From positions 24,964 to 88,963 of the forward strand of contig JAQWDK010000007.1 of NCBI GenBank assembly GCA_028705495.1: a stretch of 64,000 nt of DNA. Reading direction: 5' to 3'. Position 1 is the first letter of the stretch, and each line of letters begins with the position of its first letter. The position numbers and the translations under genes were made by a program. The notes below the pieces were generated by a model that saw nothing but the letters and a program-made list of their open reading frames with translations, had not been told where the DNA came from and searched no databases. Below, in pieces: positions 1 through 7,723 of this stretch. This stretch comes from Eubacteriales bacterium (GTDB lineage: Bacteria; Bacillota; Clostridia; Oscillospirales; CAG-382).

Positions 1-654
1 CTGATGATTGGCACGGTAGTGCTCTTAATTATAGCCTCCTTTTTACCTGAGCCGACAAGTGCGGTATTGCAGACAATTTATAGCCTCAGAAGCGGTTTAA
101 TCTGTCTTATTCTTTGTTTAATAGGCATCATCCGCTCATGTATTATAAAGAAATCAGGCGAAACCTTTAAGCAAGTATGGGACGAATTAGATAAAGACAC
201 ATTGCTGCTTCTCTTTGGATTATTTATTGTGATAGAAGGCATCAAAACAGCTGGTGTTATCGATGCGGTCGCAGATTTATTCTATAAGGTATCAGGGGAC
301 AACCCTTTCCTTCTTTACACTCTCATTGTCTTTGCTTCGGTTATATTATCGGCATTTATCGACAATATCCCGTATGTTGCCACAATGCTTCCGGTTGTTT
401 CAAGCATAGCAGCGCTAATGAATGGCGGTGCAGGAATGGAGCCTTATGTGTTCTATTTTGGTCTTCTTACCGGTGCAACCCTTGGCGGTAACTTGACACC
501 GATAGGAGCATCTGCAAATATAGCCGCTATCGGTATACTCCGCAAAAACGGAGAGACTGTCAGCTTAAAGGACTTTTTAAGAATCGGTGTGCCGTTTACA
601 TTATTTGCCGTTTTAGTAGGATATGTTTTTATATGGCTGGTCTGGGGAATGTAA
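1..654 (+). CDS. ArsB/NhaD-type (ion transporter superfamily) permease, C-terminal part, cut by window start
   Basis: Only the last 216 or so residues are visible; the frame is open to the window edge, so the gene starts further left. The visible part has hydrophobic segments typical of membrane transporters. It also has an Asn-Ile-Pro motif in a membrane re-entrant context (SAFIDNIPYVATMLP) and a Gly-rich stretch (GATLGGNLTPIGASANI), both characteristic of the ArsB/NhaD/CitM ion-transporter superfamily, in which such motifs line the anion or Na+/H+ site. Full-length members are about 400-450 residues. The substrate cannot be told from this part. It is followed by a terminator-like hairpin and then the recombinase module, so it may be cargo of the element. 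Confidence 0.75.
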   Translation: MMIGTVVLLIIASFLPEPTSAVLQTIYSLRSGLICLILCLIGIIRSCIIKKSGETFKQVWDELDKDTLLLLFGLFIVIEGIKTAGVIDAVADLFYKVSGDNPFLLYTLIVFASVILSAFIDNIPYVATMLPVVSSIAALMNGGAGMEPYVFYFGLLTGATLGGNLTPIGASANIAAIGILRKNGETVSLKDFLRIGVPFTLFAVLVGYVFIWLVWGM

Positions 655-679
655 AACAAAAAGACAATAATAAATTAAT

Positions 680-720
680 TAAGCCGTGCAACCTTTTCGG
701 GTCGCGCGGCTTATTTTTAA
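680..720 (+). terminator. Rho-independent terminator after the permease gene
   Basis: A 9-bp stem (aagccgtgc pairing with gcgcggctt, including one G-U pair) with a loop of about 13 nt is followed by a T-rich run. It lies 25 nt after the permease stop codon. Confidence 0.6.
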
Positions 721-773
721 CTTGTTATAAAGGCATACAAGGCCTCATATATTAGAAAAAAGGGGGGCTTGTA

Positions 774-941
774 ATGGCGATAATAAAAGTAGTGGAGTTC
801 GGAAGCTGTGTAGTTGAAATATATGACGACTACATAACAAATGAAAGCTTAGAAAAGATAAAGCGGCAACTGTCGGAAATCCTTAGCAGAGAACTGTCAA
901 AAAACCCTGAGTTTTACGATGAAATTAGAAAAACCGAATAG
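774..941 (+). CDS. 55-aa protein upstream of the serine recombinase
   Basis: ATG at 774 follows a strong ggggggc Shine-Dalgarno-like run and opens a 55-codon frame ending 12 nt before the recombinase start. The product starts MAIIKVVEFGSC and has a short beta-like N-terminus and a charged, probably helical C-terminal half. I do not recognise the family. Small genes directly upstream of clostridial large serine recombinases are common, and some encode accessory or directionality proteins. Such a role here is only a guess from position. Translational coupling to the recombinase is likely because of the short gap. Confidence 0.55.
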   Translation: MAIIKVVEFGSCVVEIYDDYITNESLEKIKRQLSEILSRELSKNPEFYDEIRKTE

Positions 942-953
942 AGCGAGGTTCAA

Positions 954-2498
954 ATGGAGCGATATGCGATTTATTTAAGAAAGTCAAGAGCAGATTTGGA
1001 ACTTGAAAAGTACGGCGAAACGGAAACCCTTGCGAGGCACGAAAAAACACTAATTGAGCTTGCAGAGAAAAAGAAACTTTATATAGCTGGAATATACAAA
1101 GAAGTTGTATCAGGTGAAACAATCAGCGCAAGACCCGAGGTGCAAAAGCTCTTAACGGATGTAGAAGGCGGACAATACACCGGCGTGATAGTGATGGAGA
1201 TTGAAAGGCTTGCAAGGGGCGATACAATTGATCAGGGTATAATCGCAAAAACCTTCAAAGAAAGCTCAACAAAAATAGTAACTCCTTCAAAAATATACGA
1301 TCCGGACAACGAATTTGATGAAGAGTATTTCGAATTCGGCTTATTTATGAGCCGGCGGGAATACAAAACTATAAACCGCCGCATCCAGAGGGGACGAATA
1401 GCTTCTGCCAAAGAGGGTAAAGCAATTATGTCAACTGCGCCTTACGGATATGATAAAGTAAAAATTAAAAACGGAAAAGGTTTTACCCTAAAACCTAATA
1501 AAGAAGCAAAAATCGTAAAACTTATATACAGTCTTTACAACTGTGGCGATGGTGCGAACTCTATTGCAAAAAAGCTTGATGAGATGAAAGTAGGGCCGAG
1601 AAAAGGTGATAAATGGAGCAAATCGACAATAACCGACATTCTCAAAAACCCAGTGTATATGGGAATGGTCAGATGGGGGTACGAAAAAGAAAAGAAGAAA
1701 ATTACCCAAGGAACTGAAAGAACCGTAAGAGAAAAAAGAGATGAATATATTTATGTAATAGGTTTACACCCTGCAATAATAACGAAAGAAACATTTGAAA
1801 AAGCTCAAAAAAGAAGAAAGCACAACACACATAAATGCACTACACTCAGCAACGAATTAAAAAACCCGCTTGCAGGGCTTATATACTGTCAAAAATGCGG
1901 CAGTTTGATGTCGAGATTGGGCTGCAATCGAAAGAACAAATACGATTCAATTATTTGCCTAAACAGAGATTGTGATAATGTGTCAACTCCTTTATTCCTT
2001 CTCGAAAACGCAGTTATTAAAGCATTGGAAGAATGCATCGGAAAATTAGAAATAAATATTGAGCTTAAGAAAGATTATGTACTTGGAGCGGTAGAAGAAG
2101 ATGCCGCAAAGGAGTTAAATAAATCATTAGCGACAACCGAAAAACAGCTGTCGCAAACATACGATTTCTTGGAGCAGGGGTTGTATAGTCCCGAGGTTTT
2201 CAAGCAAAGAAATAGCGAGCTTCAAACGAGAAAAATAGAAACTGAACAGGCGATAATAAAGATAATTGAGGAAGATAAAAATAGAAATTGCGCTATTTTA
2301 CGCATACCACAAGCAAAAAACTTTTTTAAAGTCTATCACAAAATCCCTACCGCAGAAGGAAAGAATCAATCTCTGAAAATTATAATAAACAAAGTAGAAT
2401 ACCTAAAAGAAAGAGCCAATACAAAAGGGAGCGGTATGAAGGAAAATTTTAAGGTTAAAATCTATCCCAACTTTGATATGAAAAACGATTACATATAA
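954..2498 (+). CDS. Large serine recombinase (integrase)
   Basis: The 514-aa protein has the three-part layout of large serine recombinases. The N-terminal resolvase domain has the nucleophile Ser11 in YLRKSR and the conserved RLARG motif. A central Recombinase domain follows (APYGYDKV, KSTITDILKNPVYMG), then a zinc ribbon (CQKCG ... C-L-N-R-D-C at about residues 318-346) and a coiled-coil segment. Such enzymes integrate and excise phages, ICEs and developmentally excised elements at specific sites without host factors. ATG at 954 is preceded by gagcgagg. Its stop codon marks the junction with the interrupted GH18 gene, so the attachment site is expected within a few tens of bases of 2498. 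Confidence 0.93.
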   Translation: MERYAIYLRKSRADLELEKYGETETLARHEKTLIELAEKKKLYIAGIYKEVVSGETISARPEVQKLLTDVEGGQYTGVIVMEIERLARGDTIDQGIIAKTFKESSTKIVTPSKIYDPDNEFDEEYFEFGLFMSRREYKTINRRIQRGRIASAKEGKAIMSTAPYGYDKVKIKNGKGFTLKPNKEAKIVKLIYSLYNCGDGANSIAKKLDEMKVGPRKGDKWSKSTITDILKNPVYMGMVRWGYEKEKKKITQGTERTVREKRDEYIYVIGLHPAIITKETFEKAQKRRKHNTHKCTTLSNELKNPLAGLIYCQKCGSLMSRLGCNRKNKYDSIICLNRDCDNVSTPLFLLENAVIKALEECIGKLEINIELKKDYVLGAVEEDAAKELNKSLATTEKQLSQTYDFLEQGLYSPEVFKQRNSELQTRKIETEQAIIKIIEEDKNRNCAILRIPQAKNFFKVYHKIPTAEGKNQSLKIIINKVEYLKERANTKGSGMKENFKVKIYPNFDMKNDYI

Positions 2499-2939
2499 GA
2501 AGAACACGCATATACATATGGCCCCCCGATGCCGGTGTCGCCAATACCGTCCATAAGAGCGGTCCTCGACTATGCAGTCACGAGAATTCCACGGGAAAAA
2601 ATATATTTAGGAATCTCGAATTACGGCTATAACTGGACTCTTCCGTTTGTTCCGGGAAAATCAAAGGCAGATTCCATTTCAACCTATGAAGCGCTGGAAA
2701 TTGCGGCACGAAATAACGCTGTCATACAGTACGACAGCGATGCGGAAGCGCCGTTCTTTGTGTATAACGAATTCGGAGTCAACCATATTGTATGGTTTGA
2801 GGACGCTCGCAGCATCAACGCAAAGCTCGGGCTTGTCAACGAATATAGATTCCACGGCGCACTGTACTGGAACTTGATGCGCGCGAACCCGCAGAACCTG
2901 CTTGTCCTCAACGCACAGGTTAATATAAGAAGATTTTAG
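2499..2939 (+). pseudogene. 3' part of a GH18 YaaH/SleL-like spore cortex hydrolase gene, interrupted by the element
   Basis: The frame begins directly behind the recombinase stop and reads YTYGPPMPVSPIPSIRAVL, a typical internal stretch of YaaH/SleL-type GH18 proteins. It continues through the conserved YLGISNYGYNWTLPFVPG region and the C-terminal barrel (IVWFEDARSINAKLGLV). These enzymes are N-acetylglucosaminidases acting on cortical peptidoglycan of spores. The N-terminal LysM repeats and the first half of the barrel, including the catalytic acid, are absent. There is no ribosome-binding site at the first Met (2529). The piece is either a dead remnant or one half of a gene rebuilt on excision of the element. 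Confidence 0.8.
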
Positions 2940-2944
2940 ACAAA

Positions 2945-2982
2945 ACATAGCGCATTGAGGGTTTCCCGTCAATGCGTTTGTA
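2945..2982. terminator. Bidirectional terminator between convergent genes
   Basis: The stem cgcattga / tcaatgcg (2951-2958 with 2969-2976) is flanked by an A-rich run on the left and a T-rich run on the right. It can terminate both the + strand GH18 fragment and the - strand mnmA. Confidence 0.65.
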
Positions 2983-2983
2983 T

Positions 2984-4054
2984 TTAGATTATCGTTCCGC
3001 CGCCAATAACATAGTCGCCGTCGTAGAGAACGACCGCTTGGCCTTTTGTAACTGCTTTCTGGGGTTTATCGAACTCAATATGGAGCTTGTTGTCGGCTAT
3101 TTGTTCGACCGTTGCATCCTGTTCAGTATGACGATATCTTATTTTTGCCTTAAGCTGAGTCGGGGCATTAATCTTGTCGTAGGCAATCAGATTTATATCG
3201 GTAGCAGTCAGTGATTTGGTATACAGCTCGTCCTCTTTGCCGAGGACGATTTTATTTTCCGCGGCATCAATTTTTGTGACAAAAAGCCTTGTTTCAGCAG
3301 GTACACCAAGACCTCTGCGCTGACCGGTTGTGTAGCGTGTAATGCCGCGGTGTCTGCCGAGCACCTTGCCGTCAGAGGTGATAAAGTCGCCTTCGGGGAA
3401 GGTTTTGCCCGTCGCTCTTTCGATGAATGTGCCGTAATCTCCGTCGGGAGCGAAGCATATATCAAAGCTGTCACGCTTTTTAGCATTGGTCAGGTTGTTT
3501 TCGAGTGCGATTTCTCTGACTTGCGCCTTTGTCATACCGCCTAAGGGGAACAGCGTGTAGGAGAGCTGCTTTTGGGTCAGAGAATAGAGGACATAGCTCT
3601 GGTCCTTTGTCGGGTCGACGGACTTTTTCAAAAGAAATCTACCAGAAGGGGATTTTTCGATTATCGAGTAGTGGCCTGTCGCAACATAGTCAAAGCCCAG
3701 TAGCTCCGCACGCGAGATGAGCTTGCCGAACTTTACATATCTATTGCAGTCGATACAGGGGTTGGGCGTTTCACCGCGGGAATAAGCATCGACAAAACGG
3801 TCGATAACCTGCTCCTTGAAGTTTTCGGTGAAATTCAGGACATAGTAAGGAAACCCGAGCGCGAGAGCTACCGAGCGTGCGTCCTCAACATCGTCGAGGG
3901 AACAGCAGGTAGAGCCCTTCTCAAGCCCGAGATCGTCGTTTGTATAGAGCTTCAGTGTAACACCTGTCACATCATAGCCCATGTTTTTTAAAAGGAGCGC
4001 GGTGACGGAGCTGTCAACTCCGCCACTCATCGCCGCCATAACTTTTTTAGTCAT
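2984..4054 (-). CDS. mnmA: tRNA-specific 2-thiouridylase MnmA
   Basis: MnmA activates U34 of tRNA-Lys, -Glu and -Gln with ATP and receives sulfur from a persulfide relay to make 2-thiouridine. The PP-loop signature SGGVDSS lies near the N-terminus. The two catalytic cysteines are in the contexts TPNPCIDCN and FDICFAP, and TGQRRGLGV marks the central domain. Length is 356 aa from ATG at 4054, chosen because a GGAG site lies 5 nt upstream; an ATG 24 nt earlier lacks one. It is monocistronic and converges on the interrupted GH18 gene. Confidence 0.95.
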   Translation of the reverse strand: MTKKVMAAMSGGVDSSVTALLLKNMGYDVTGVTLKLYTNDDLGLEKGSTCCSLDDVEDARSVALALGFPYYVLNFTENFKEQVIDRFVDAYSRGETPNPCIDCNRYVKFGKLISRAELLGFDYVATGHYSIIEKSPSGRFLLKKSVDPTKDQSYVLYSLTQKQLSYTLFPLGGMTKAQVREIALENNLTNAKKRDSFDICFAPDGDYGTFIERATGKTFPEGDFITSDGKVLGRHRGITRYTTGQRRGLGVPAETRLFVTKIDAAENKIVLGKEDELYTKSLTATDINLIAYDKINAPTQLKAKIRYRHTEQDATVEQIADNKLHIEFDKPQKAVTKGQAVVLYDGDYVIGGGTII

Positions 4055-4166
4055 CTTTGCTCCGTAAATAATGTACAATAATCAATTATATCTATATTCT
4101 ATCATTTCCCTATGAAATGTCAAGTTCTAATTCATGGGAGAGGTAATTAAACAATGTATTAAAATT

Positions 4167-5003
4167 CTAAAGATAAGATTTACCACTTCTTGATTCACAG
4201 TAATACACAAATGCGTTTGGTCGTTTTATCATTTCTGTTGTTATTGCAAGAAGCGCAATGAATGAAGGATTGGGAATGAAATTATAAATTATTTTGGTAG
4301 CGTCATCTAACTCTATTTCAGTTTCTTTTATAAGAGCGAAAGATTTTAGCTCATCTAAAATCTGTTTCGCGCGGTCCTCGGTTATTTTCAACTTGTCTTC
4401 AAGCAGTTTGGGAGTGAACGGTTTGTTTTCTCTTTCGTACAACAAAAACAAGCAATTCATTATGTCTCTATCACCGAGTAACTTGAAAAACTTTTCGTAT
4501 CTCTCTTTTTCAAAAAGTCCGTTTTTCCATCCAAGTGACGGTTCAGGTAAAATAAAAAAGTATGGAAGTTTTTTCATAAGAGAAAAGGTACTAAATCCGC
4601 TTTGGAAAATCATTTGTGAGTGTTGATAGCCATCGTCAATAATATCTAAATCCTCTTTCAATGTCTTTTCACTGCCGATTGCACCTCCCAGTGCTTTTCC
4701 GATGATCCAACAATATTCCATTGCAATTTCAAATCGTTTTTCTTGATCAAAAGATGCAATAATCCTTGCAAGAGCATTTTTTAAATCGTCATAATCTTCT
4801 ATATGACGAGAAAAAAGTGTATCGATAGATACATTGAAAAAGTCTGCAATCCTTGGTAACAGTTCGCAGTCAGGCATACCGCCGTTTTCCCATTTTGAAA
4901 CAGCTTGTGTTGATACGCCAACAAAGTTTGCAAGCTCTTCTTGCTTTACATTTTTACTTTTCCTAAGATTTGCGATGGTTATACCGATTGATGGTGTGTT
5001 CAT
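4167..5003 (-). CDS. XRE-family transcriptional regulator with a C-terminal winged-helix-like domain
   Basis: Residues 5-65 form a Cro/C1-type helix-turn-helix (ITIANLRKSKNVKQEELA, VSTQAVSKWENG). The next 210 residues contain no domain I can name. The segment around residues 170-250 (FTPKLLEDKLKITEDRAKQI) looks like a second winged helix. The start at 5003 has a GGAGG site 7 nt upstream. The upstream region carries a sigma-A type promoter overlapping a small inverted repeat, suggesting autoregulation. No metabolic partner is obvious. Confidence 0.8.
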   Translation of the reverse strand: MNTPSIGITIANLRKSKNVKQEELANFVGVSTQAVSKWENGGMPDCELLPRIADFFNVSIDTLFSRHIEDYDDLKNALARIIASFDQEKRFEIAMEYCWIIGKALGGAIGSEKTLKEDLDIIDDGYQHSQMIFQSGFSTFSLMKKLPYFFILPEPSLGWKNGLFEKERYEKFFKLLGDRDIMNCLFLLYERENKPFTPKLLEDKLKITEDRAKQILDELKSFALIKETEIELDDATKIIYNFIPNPSFIALLAITTEMIKRPNAFVYYCESRSGKSYL

Positions 5004-5046
5004 TTTTTGCCTCCATTTTTTATTGTAGGAACTTTTGTGACTATAT

Positions 5047-5080
5047 TATACATCAACCAATAGTTGAATACAACGGAGGC
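5047..5080 (-). promoter_or_regulatory. Promoter and candidate operator of the XRE regulator gene
   Basis: On the - strand TTGTAT, a 17-nt spacer and TATAAT precede the gene. The spacer contains the inverted repeat tcaac-tattg-gttga (5053-5067), a plausible autorepressor site. Assignment is by eye. Confidence 0.45.
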
Positions 5081-5093
5081 TATTTTGACAAAA

Positions 5094-5993
5094 TCAAACG
5101 TAGGTTGAATTTATATGAGGAACAACGCTCTCAAGCAGCCCTTCGGGATAATCGGGTACAGCTTCAAGCTTTGTTACTACAAAATCGCTTAAAGTTACCG
5201 CTCTTTCAAGATATTTTTGGATATCGGCACCGCTTTGTATATTGCAAAGAAAACAAGCGGAGAAGCTGTCGCCTGCTCCGACAGCGGAGACAAGAGTATT
5301 TTTTGGTGTTTGTGATCGGTAAAACATTTTTGTTCGGCAGTCAAAAGCAAAAGCGCCGTCCTTGTCAAGCGTGATGAGGACAAGCTTCAAATTCGGATAA
5401 ACCAAAGCAAGCTTTTCGCAAAGTTCCTCATGCGGTATATCGCCGAGACCGAGAAACGCCGTTTCCTCTCGGCTTGCTTTAAGTATAGTCGCCTTTTTCA
5501 GACAGCGGTCTAAAAGATTCGGCGGGCAAAAGTTGTTTCTGATATTCACATCAAAAAGCACCTCGTCGAAACTAAAACGGTCTATCATATCAAATAGTGT
5601 TTTTCTGTTATGCTCTTCACGGAGGGCAAGCAAACCAAAACAAAGCGCGTCGAAATCACCGCTGACGGATGCGGTGTCGATATAATCATAAGCGGTGTTG
5701 TCGGCAAGGCGATAGTGGGGATTGCCCCCGTCAAGCGTAACCGCACAAAACCCCGTCGGTTTATCGGACAGGAAAATAAAATCAGTGTGAACTCCGGCTT
5801 TTTTCGCTTCTGCGAGAGCTTTTTCACCGAGCGCATCATCGCCGACTGCGGATACAAGAAAAGCATCTGCTCCGAGCTTTGCTGCATGAGCGGCAAGATT
5901 ATAAGGTGCGCCGCCGATTTTTTCGGTTGTTCCATCACTGCTTATAAAAATATCCCACAGTATTTCGCCGAAAATCAGTATTTTATGCTTCAT
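5094..5993 (-). CDS. PfkB-family carbohydrate kinase (probably fructokinase)
   Basis: The 299-aa protein is a ribokinase/PfkB-fold sugar kinase. It begins ILIFGEILWDIF, has the Gly-rich sugar-binding motif GGAPYNLAAHAAKLG and ends with the ATP/catalytic signature AVGAGDSFSACFL, whose Asp is the base. The overall pattern (GEILWD, GGAPYN) matches bacterial fructokinases, but the sugar is not proven. ATG at 5993 is chosen because it matches the family N-terminus. It overlaps the end of the upstream CNNM gene by 11 nt, so the two are probably co-transcribed. Confidence 0.85.
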   Translation of the reverse strand: MKHKILIFGEILWDIFISSDGTTEKIGGAPYNLAAHAAKLGADAFLVSAVGDDALGEKALAEAKKAGVHTDFIFLSDKPTGFCAVTLDGGNPHYRLADNTAYDYIDTASVSGDFDALCFGLLALREEHNRKTLFDMIDRFSFDEVLFDVNIRNNFCPPNLLDRCLKKATILKASREETAFLGLGDIPHEELCEKLALVYPNLKLVLITLDKDGAFAFDCRTKMFYRSQTPKNTLVSAVGAGDSFSACFLCNIQSGADIQKYLERAVTLSDFVVTKLEAVPDYPEGLLESVVPHINSTYV

Positions 5994-7338
5994 TTTTTGT
6001 TTTCTCATTTTTAGATTCTTCCGGCTCAGGGTCGTTAAGACAAACAATTGTACGTTCAATTCGATGCTCTTTGACTTCCGTTATTAGAATTGAAAGCTTG
6101 TCGTTTTCAACGCTGAGCTCAGTGCCGTCCTCAGGAATCGATCCAAGAAGGCTCAGCACATAACCTCCGAATGTTTCGCAGTCCTCGCATTCAAGCCCTG
6201 CTTGGAGCACCTTTTCTACATCCTTTAGAGGTGCGCCGCCAAGAATTTTCCATGTTTTTGAGTCGATAGCTTCAATTTCAGCGCAGGGCTCTTCATCTTC
6301 GCCGTCGTAGTCTATTTCTCCAACAATGCATTCGAGAAGGTCAGCAAGTGTGACGATACCGCTCATGCCGCCGTATTCGTCGAGAACAATTGCAAAGAAG
6401 TCCCTCTTTTGTTTCATATTTCGGAAAAGAACATCAGCTTTGACCGTTTCTGGTACAAAATAAGCGGGTCTTATAGCTTCTCTAAGCACGTTTTCACGGC
6501 TCTTGTCTGTAAGCCTAAAATAATCTTTTGCATTGAGAACACCGATGATATTATCGACAGTTTCGTCACAGACGGGGTAGTGAGTGTGACGGCTCTCGTG
6601 TATTGTTTTCTCCCACTGTTCGGGGCTTTCATCCATCCATAAAAGCGAGATTTCTGTTCTATGTGTTGAAATCTCATTTGCTGAGAGGTCATCGAACTCA
6701 AAGACATTTTGTATGAGTTCTTTTTCGTCCTCGTCTATTATACCCTTTTCACTTCCTGCATCCACAAGCATTCGAATCTCTTCTTCGGAGATGTTGTCCT
6801 CTTTTGCGTTCGGGTCAATGCCAAAAAGCCTCAAAATACCGTTTGTTGAAGCCGTTAGGAGAGAAACAATTGGCGCAAATAGCTTTGAGATAAAGGTAAT
6901 CAGGGAAGACATACCTAACGCCATCTTTTCGGCGTTCTTCATAGCGATACGCTTTGGAACAAGCTCGCCTAAAACAAGGGTGAAATAAGAGAGAATTATT
7001 GTGATGAGTATAACTGAAATAGTATCGAGAGTAGTTACTGATATTCCCAAATTGAGCTTCTTCAGCGAAGCGACAAGATAATCAGAGAAGTTATCGGCTG
7101 CAAATGCACTTCCGAGAAATCCAGACAGTGTTATCGCAACCTGAATTGTCGCAAGAAATCTTGCCGGTTGACTTGTGAGCCTCGCGAGCCTGACTGCGCG
7201 CTTATCACCTTTTGCGGCAAGCTGTGCGAGCTTGTTGTCGTTGAAGGAGATTACCGCAATTTCAGCAGCGGCAAAAACAGCATTGAGCATAATCAAAATA
7301 AGCTGAAGAAGAATCTGAGATAAAATAGGATCGTCCAT
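5983..7338 (-). CDS. CNNM/HlyC (UPF0053) membrane protein with CBS domains
   Basis: This 451-aa protein has an N-terminal DUF21 membrane domain with several hydrophobic helices (LLQLILIMLNAVFAAAEIAV is typical). A CBS pair follows in the middle (about residues 200-330; GIIDEDEKELIQNVFEF precedes it), then a C-terminal CorC_HlyC domain (EIEAIDSKTWKILGGAPL). Family members (CorB, YtfL, YrkA, mammalian CNNM) are linked to Mg2+ or Na+ transport. ATG at 7338 is favoured because GGAGG lies 11 nt upstream; a GTG 18 nt earlier is part of that site. The leader contains a terminator-like hairpin. Confidence 0.88.
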   Translation of the reverse strand: MDDPILSQILLQLILIMLNAVFAAAEIAVISFNDNKLAQLAAKGDKRAVRLARLTSQPARFLATIQVAITLSGFLGSAFAADNFSDYLVASLKKLNLGISVTTLDTISVILITIILSYFTLVLGELVPKRIAMKNAEKMALGMSSLITFISKLFAPIVSLLTASTNGILRLFGIDPNAKEDNISEEEIRMLVDAGSEKGIIDEDEKELIQNVFEFDDLSANEISTHRTEISLLWMDESPEQWEKTIHESRHTHYPVCDETVDNIIGVLNAKDYFRLTDKSRENVLREAIRPAYFVPETVKADVLFRNMKQKRDFFAIVLDEYGGMSGIVTLADLLECIVGEIDYDGEDEEPCAEIEAIDSKTWKILGGAPLKDVEKVLQAGLECEDCETFGGYVLSLLGSIPEDGTELSVENDKLSILITEVKEHRIERTIVCLNDPEPEESKNEKTKNEA

Positions 7339-7402
7339 CGGGAATAGTTCCTCCACTCAAGTTTTACGGACGGGGAAATGGGCTGATTTCAAAATAAAAT
7401 GC

Positions 7403-7448
7403 AAAAAGGACTTAACCTGTGTCACTTTAACTCAGGTTATGCCCTTTT
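7403..7448 (-). terminator. Attenuator-like hairpin in the leader of the CNNM gene
   Basis: A 16-position stem with two mismatches (7404-7419 with 7433-7448) is followed on the - strand by a T run. It lies 65 nt upstream of the CNNM start with no gene between, so if transcription starts further upstream it would act as an intrinsic terminator within the leader. The sequence beyond it (about 7455-7525) is GC-rich and repetitive (ggaccgg, ggacccgacc) in an AT-rich surround, as expected for a structured RNA. Confidence 0.5.
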
Positions 7449-7723
7449 AATTAATATTTTTGAATAGTGCCCTCTACTTCGGTCGGGTCCGTCGTTATCC
7501 ATCATATCTCCGGTCCGTTTTTGTTGTGATAGCTATTAAAATTAATTATAACACCACCTTAGAGTTTTGTCAACGAAAAATGATATAGTTTTTATATCAG
7601 TACTGTTATATCGATAAAGGAATATCGATATGCACAATAAGCATTTCCCAAAAAAGAGCTTTCGTGATATCCTTTTAATGCAGAAAAAAACTCTCAAGAG
7701 CAAACAAGAAAAGGAGAAGCTTA
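7449..7723. other. Divergent intergenic region between CNNM and adhE
   Basis: No gene is seen. On the - strand side is the GC-rich block (7455-7525) of the possible CNNM leader RNA. On the + strand side are a weak promoter-like TTGTCA at 7566 with a T/A-rich -10 region, a duplicated atatcgat motif near 7610-7632, and the adhE ribosome-binding site. No clear Rex box was found here by eye. Confidence 0.4.

Larger units (their letters stand above)
1..2498. mobile_element. Right end of an integrated element carrying a large serine recombinase
   Basis: The segment holds the 3' part of a permease gene, a 55-aa gene and a large serine recombinase. The recombinase stop codon (2496-2498) sits directly against the interrupted 3' part of a GH18 spore-hydrolase gene, with the same reading frame continuing into it. 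Serine integrases normally lie beside one attachment site, so the junction at about 2490-2525 is the probable right boundary. The left boundary and the 5' part of the target gene would lie upstream of the window. Element extent and mobility are inferences. Confidence 0.5.

Noticed and set aside
7449..7550. M-box or Mn2+ (yybP-ykoY) riboswitch
   Set aside because: Core motifs of both classes are not visible; only an unspecific structured leader is supported.
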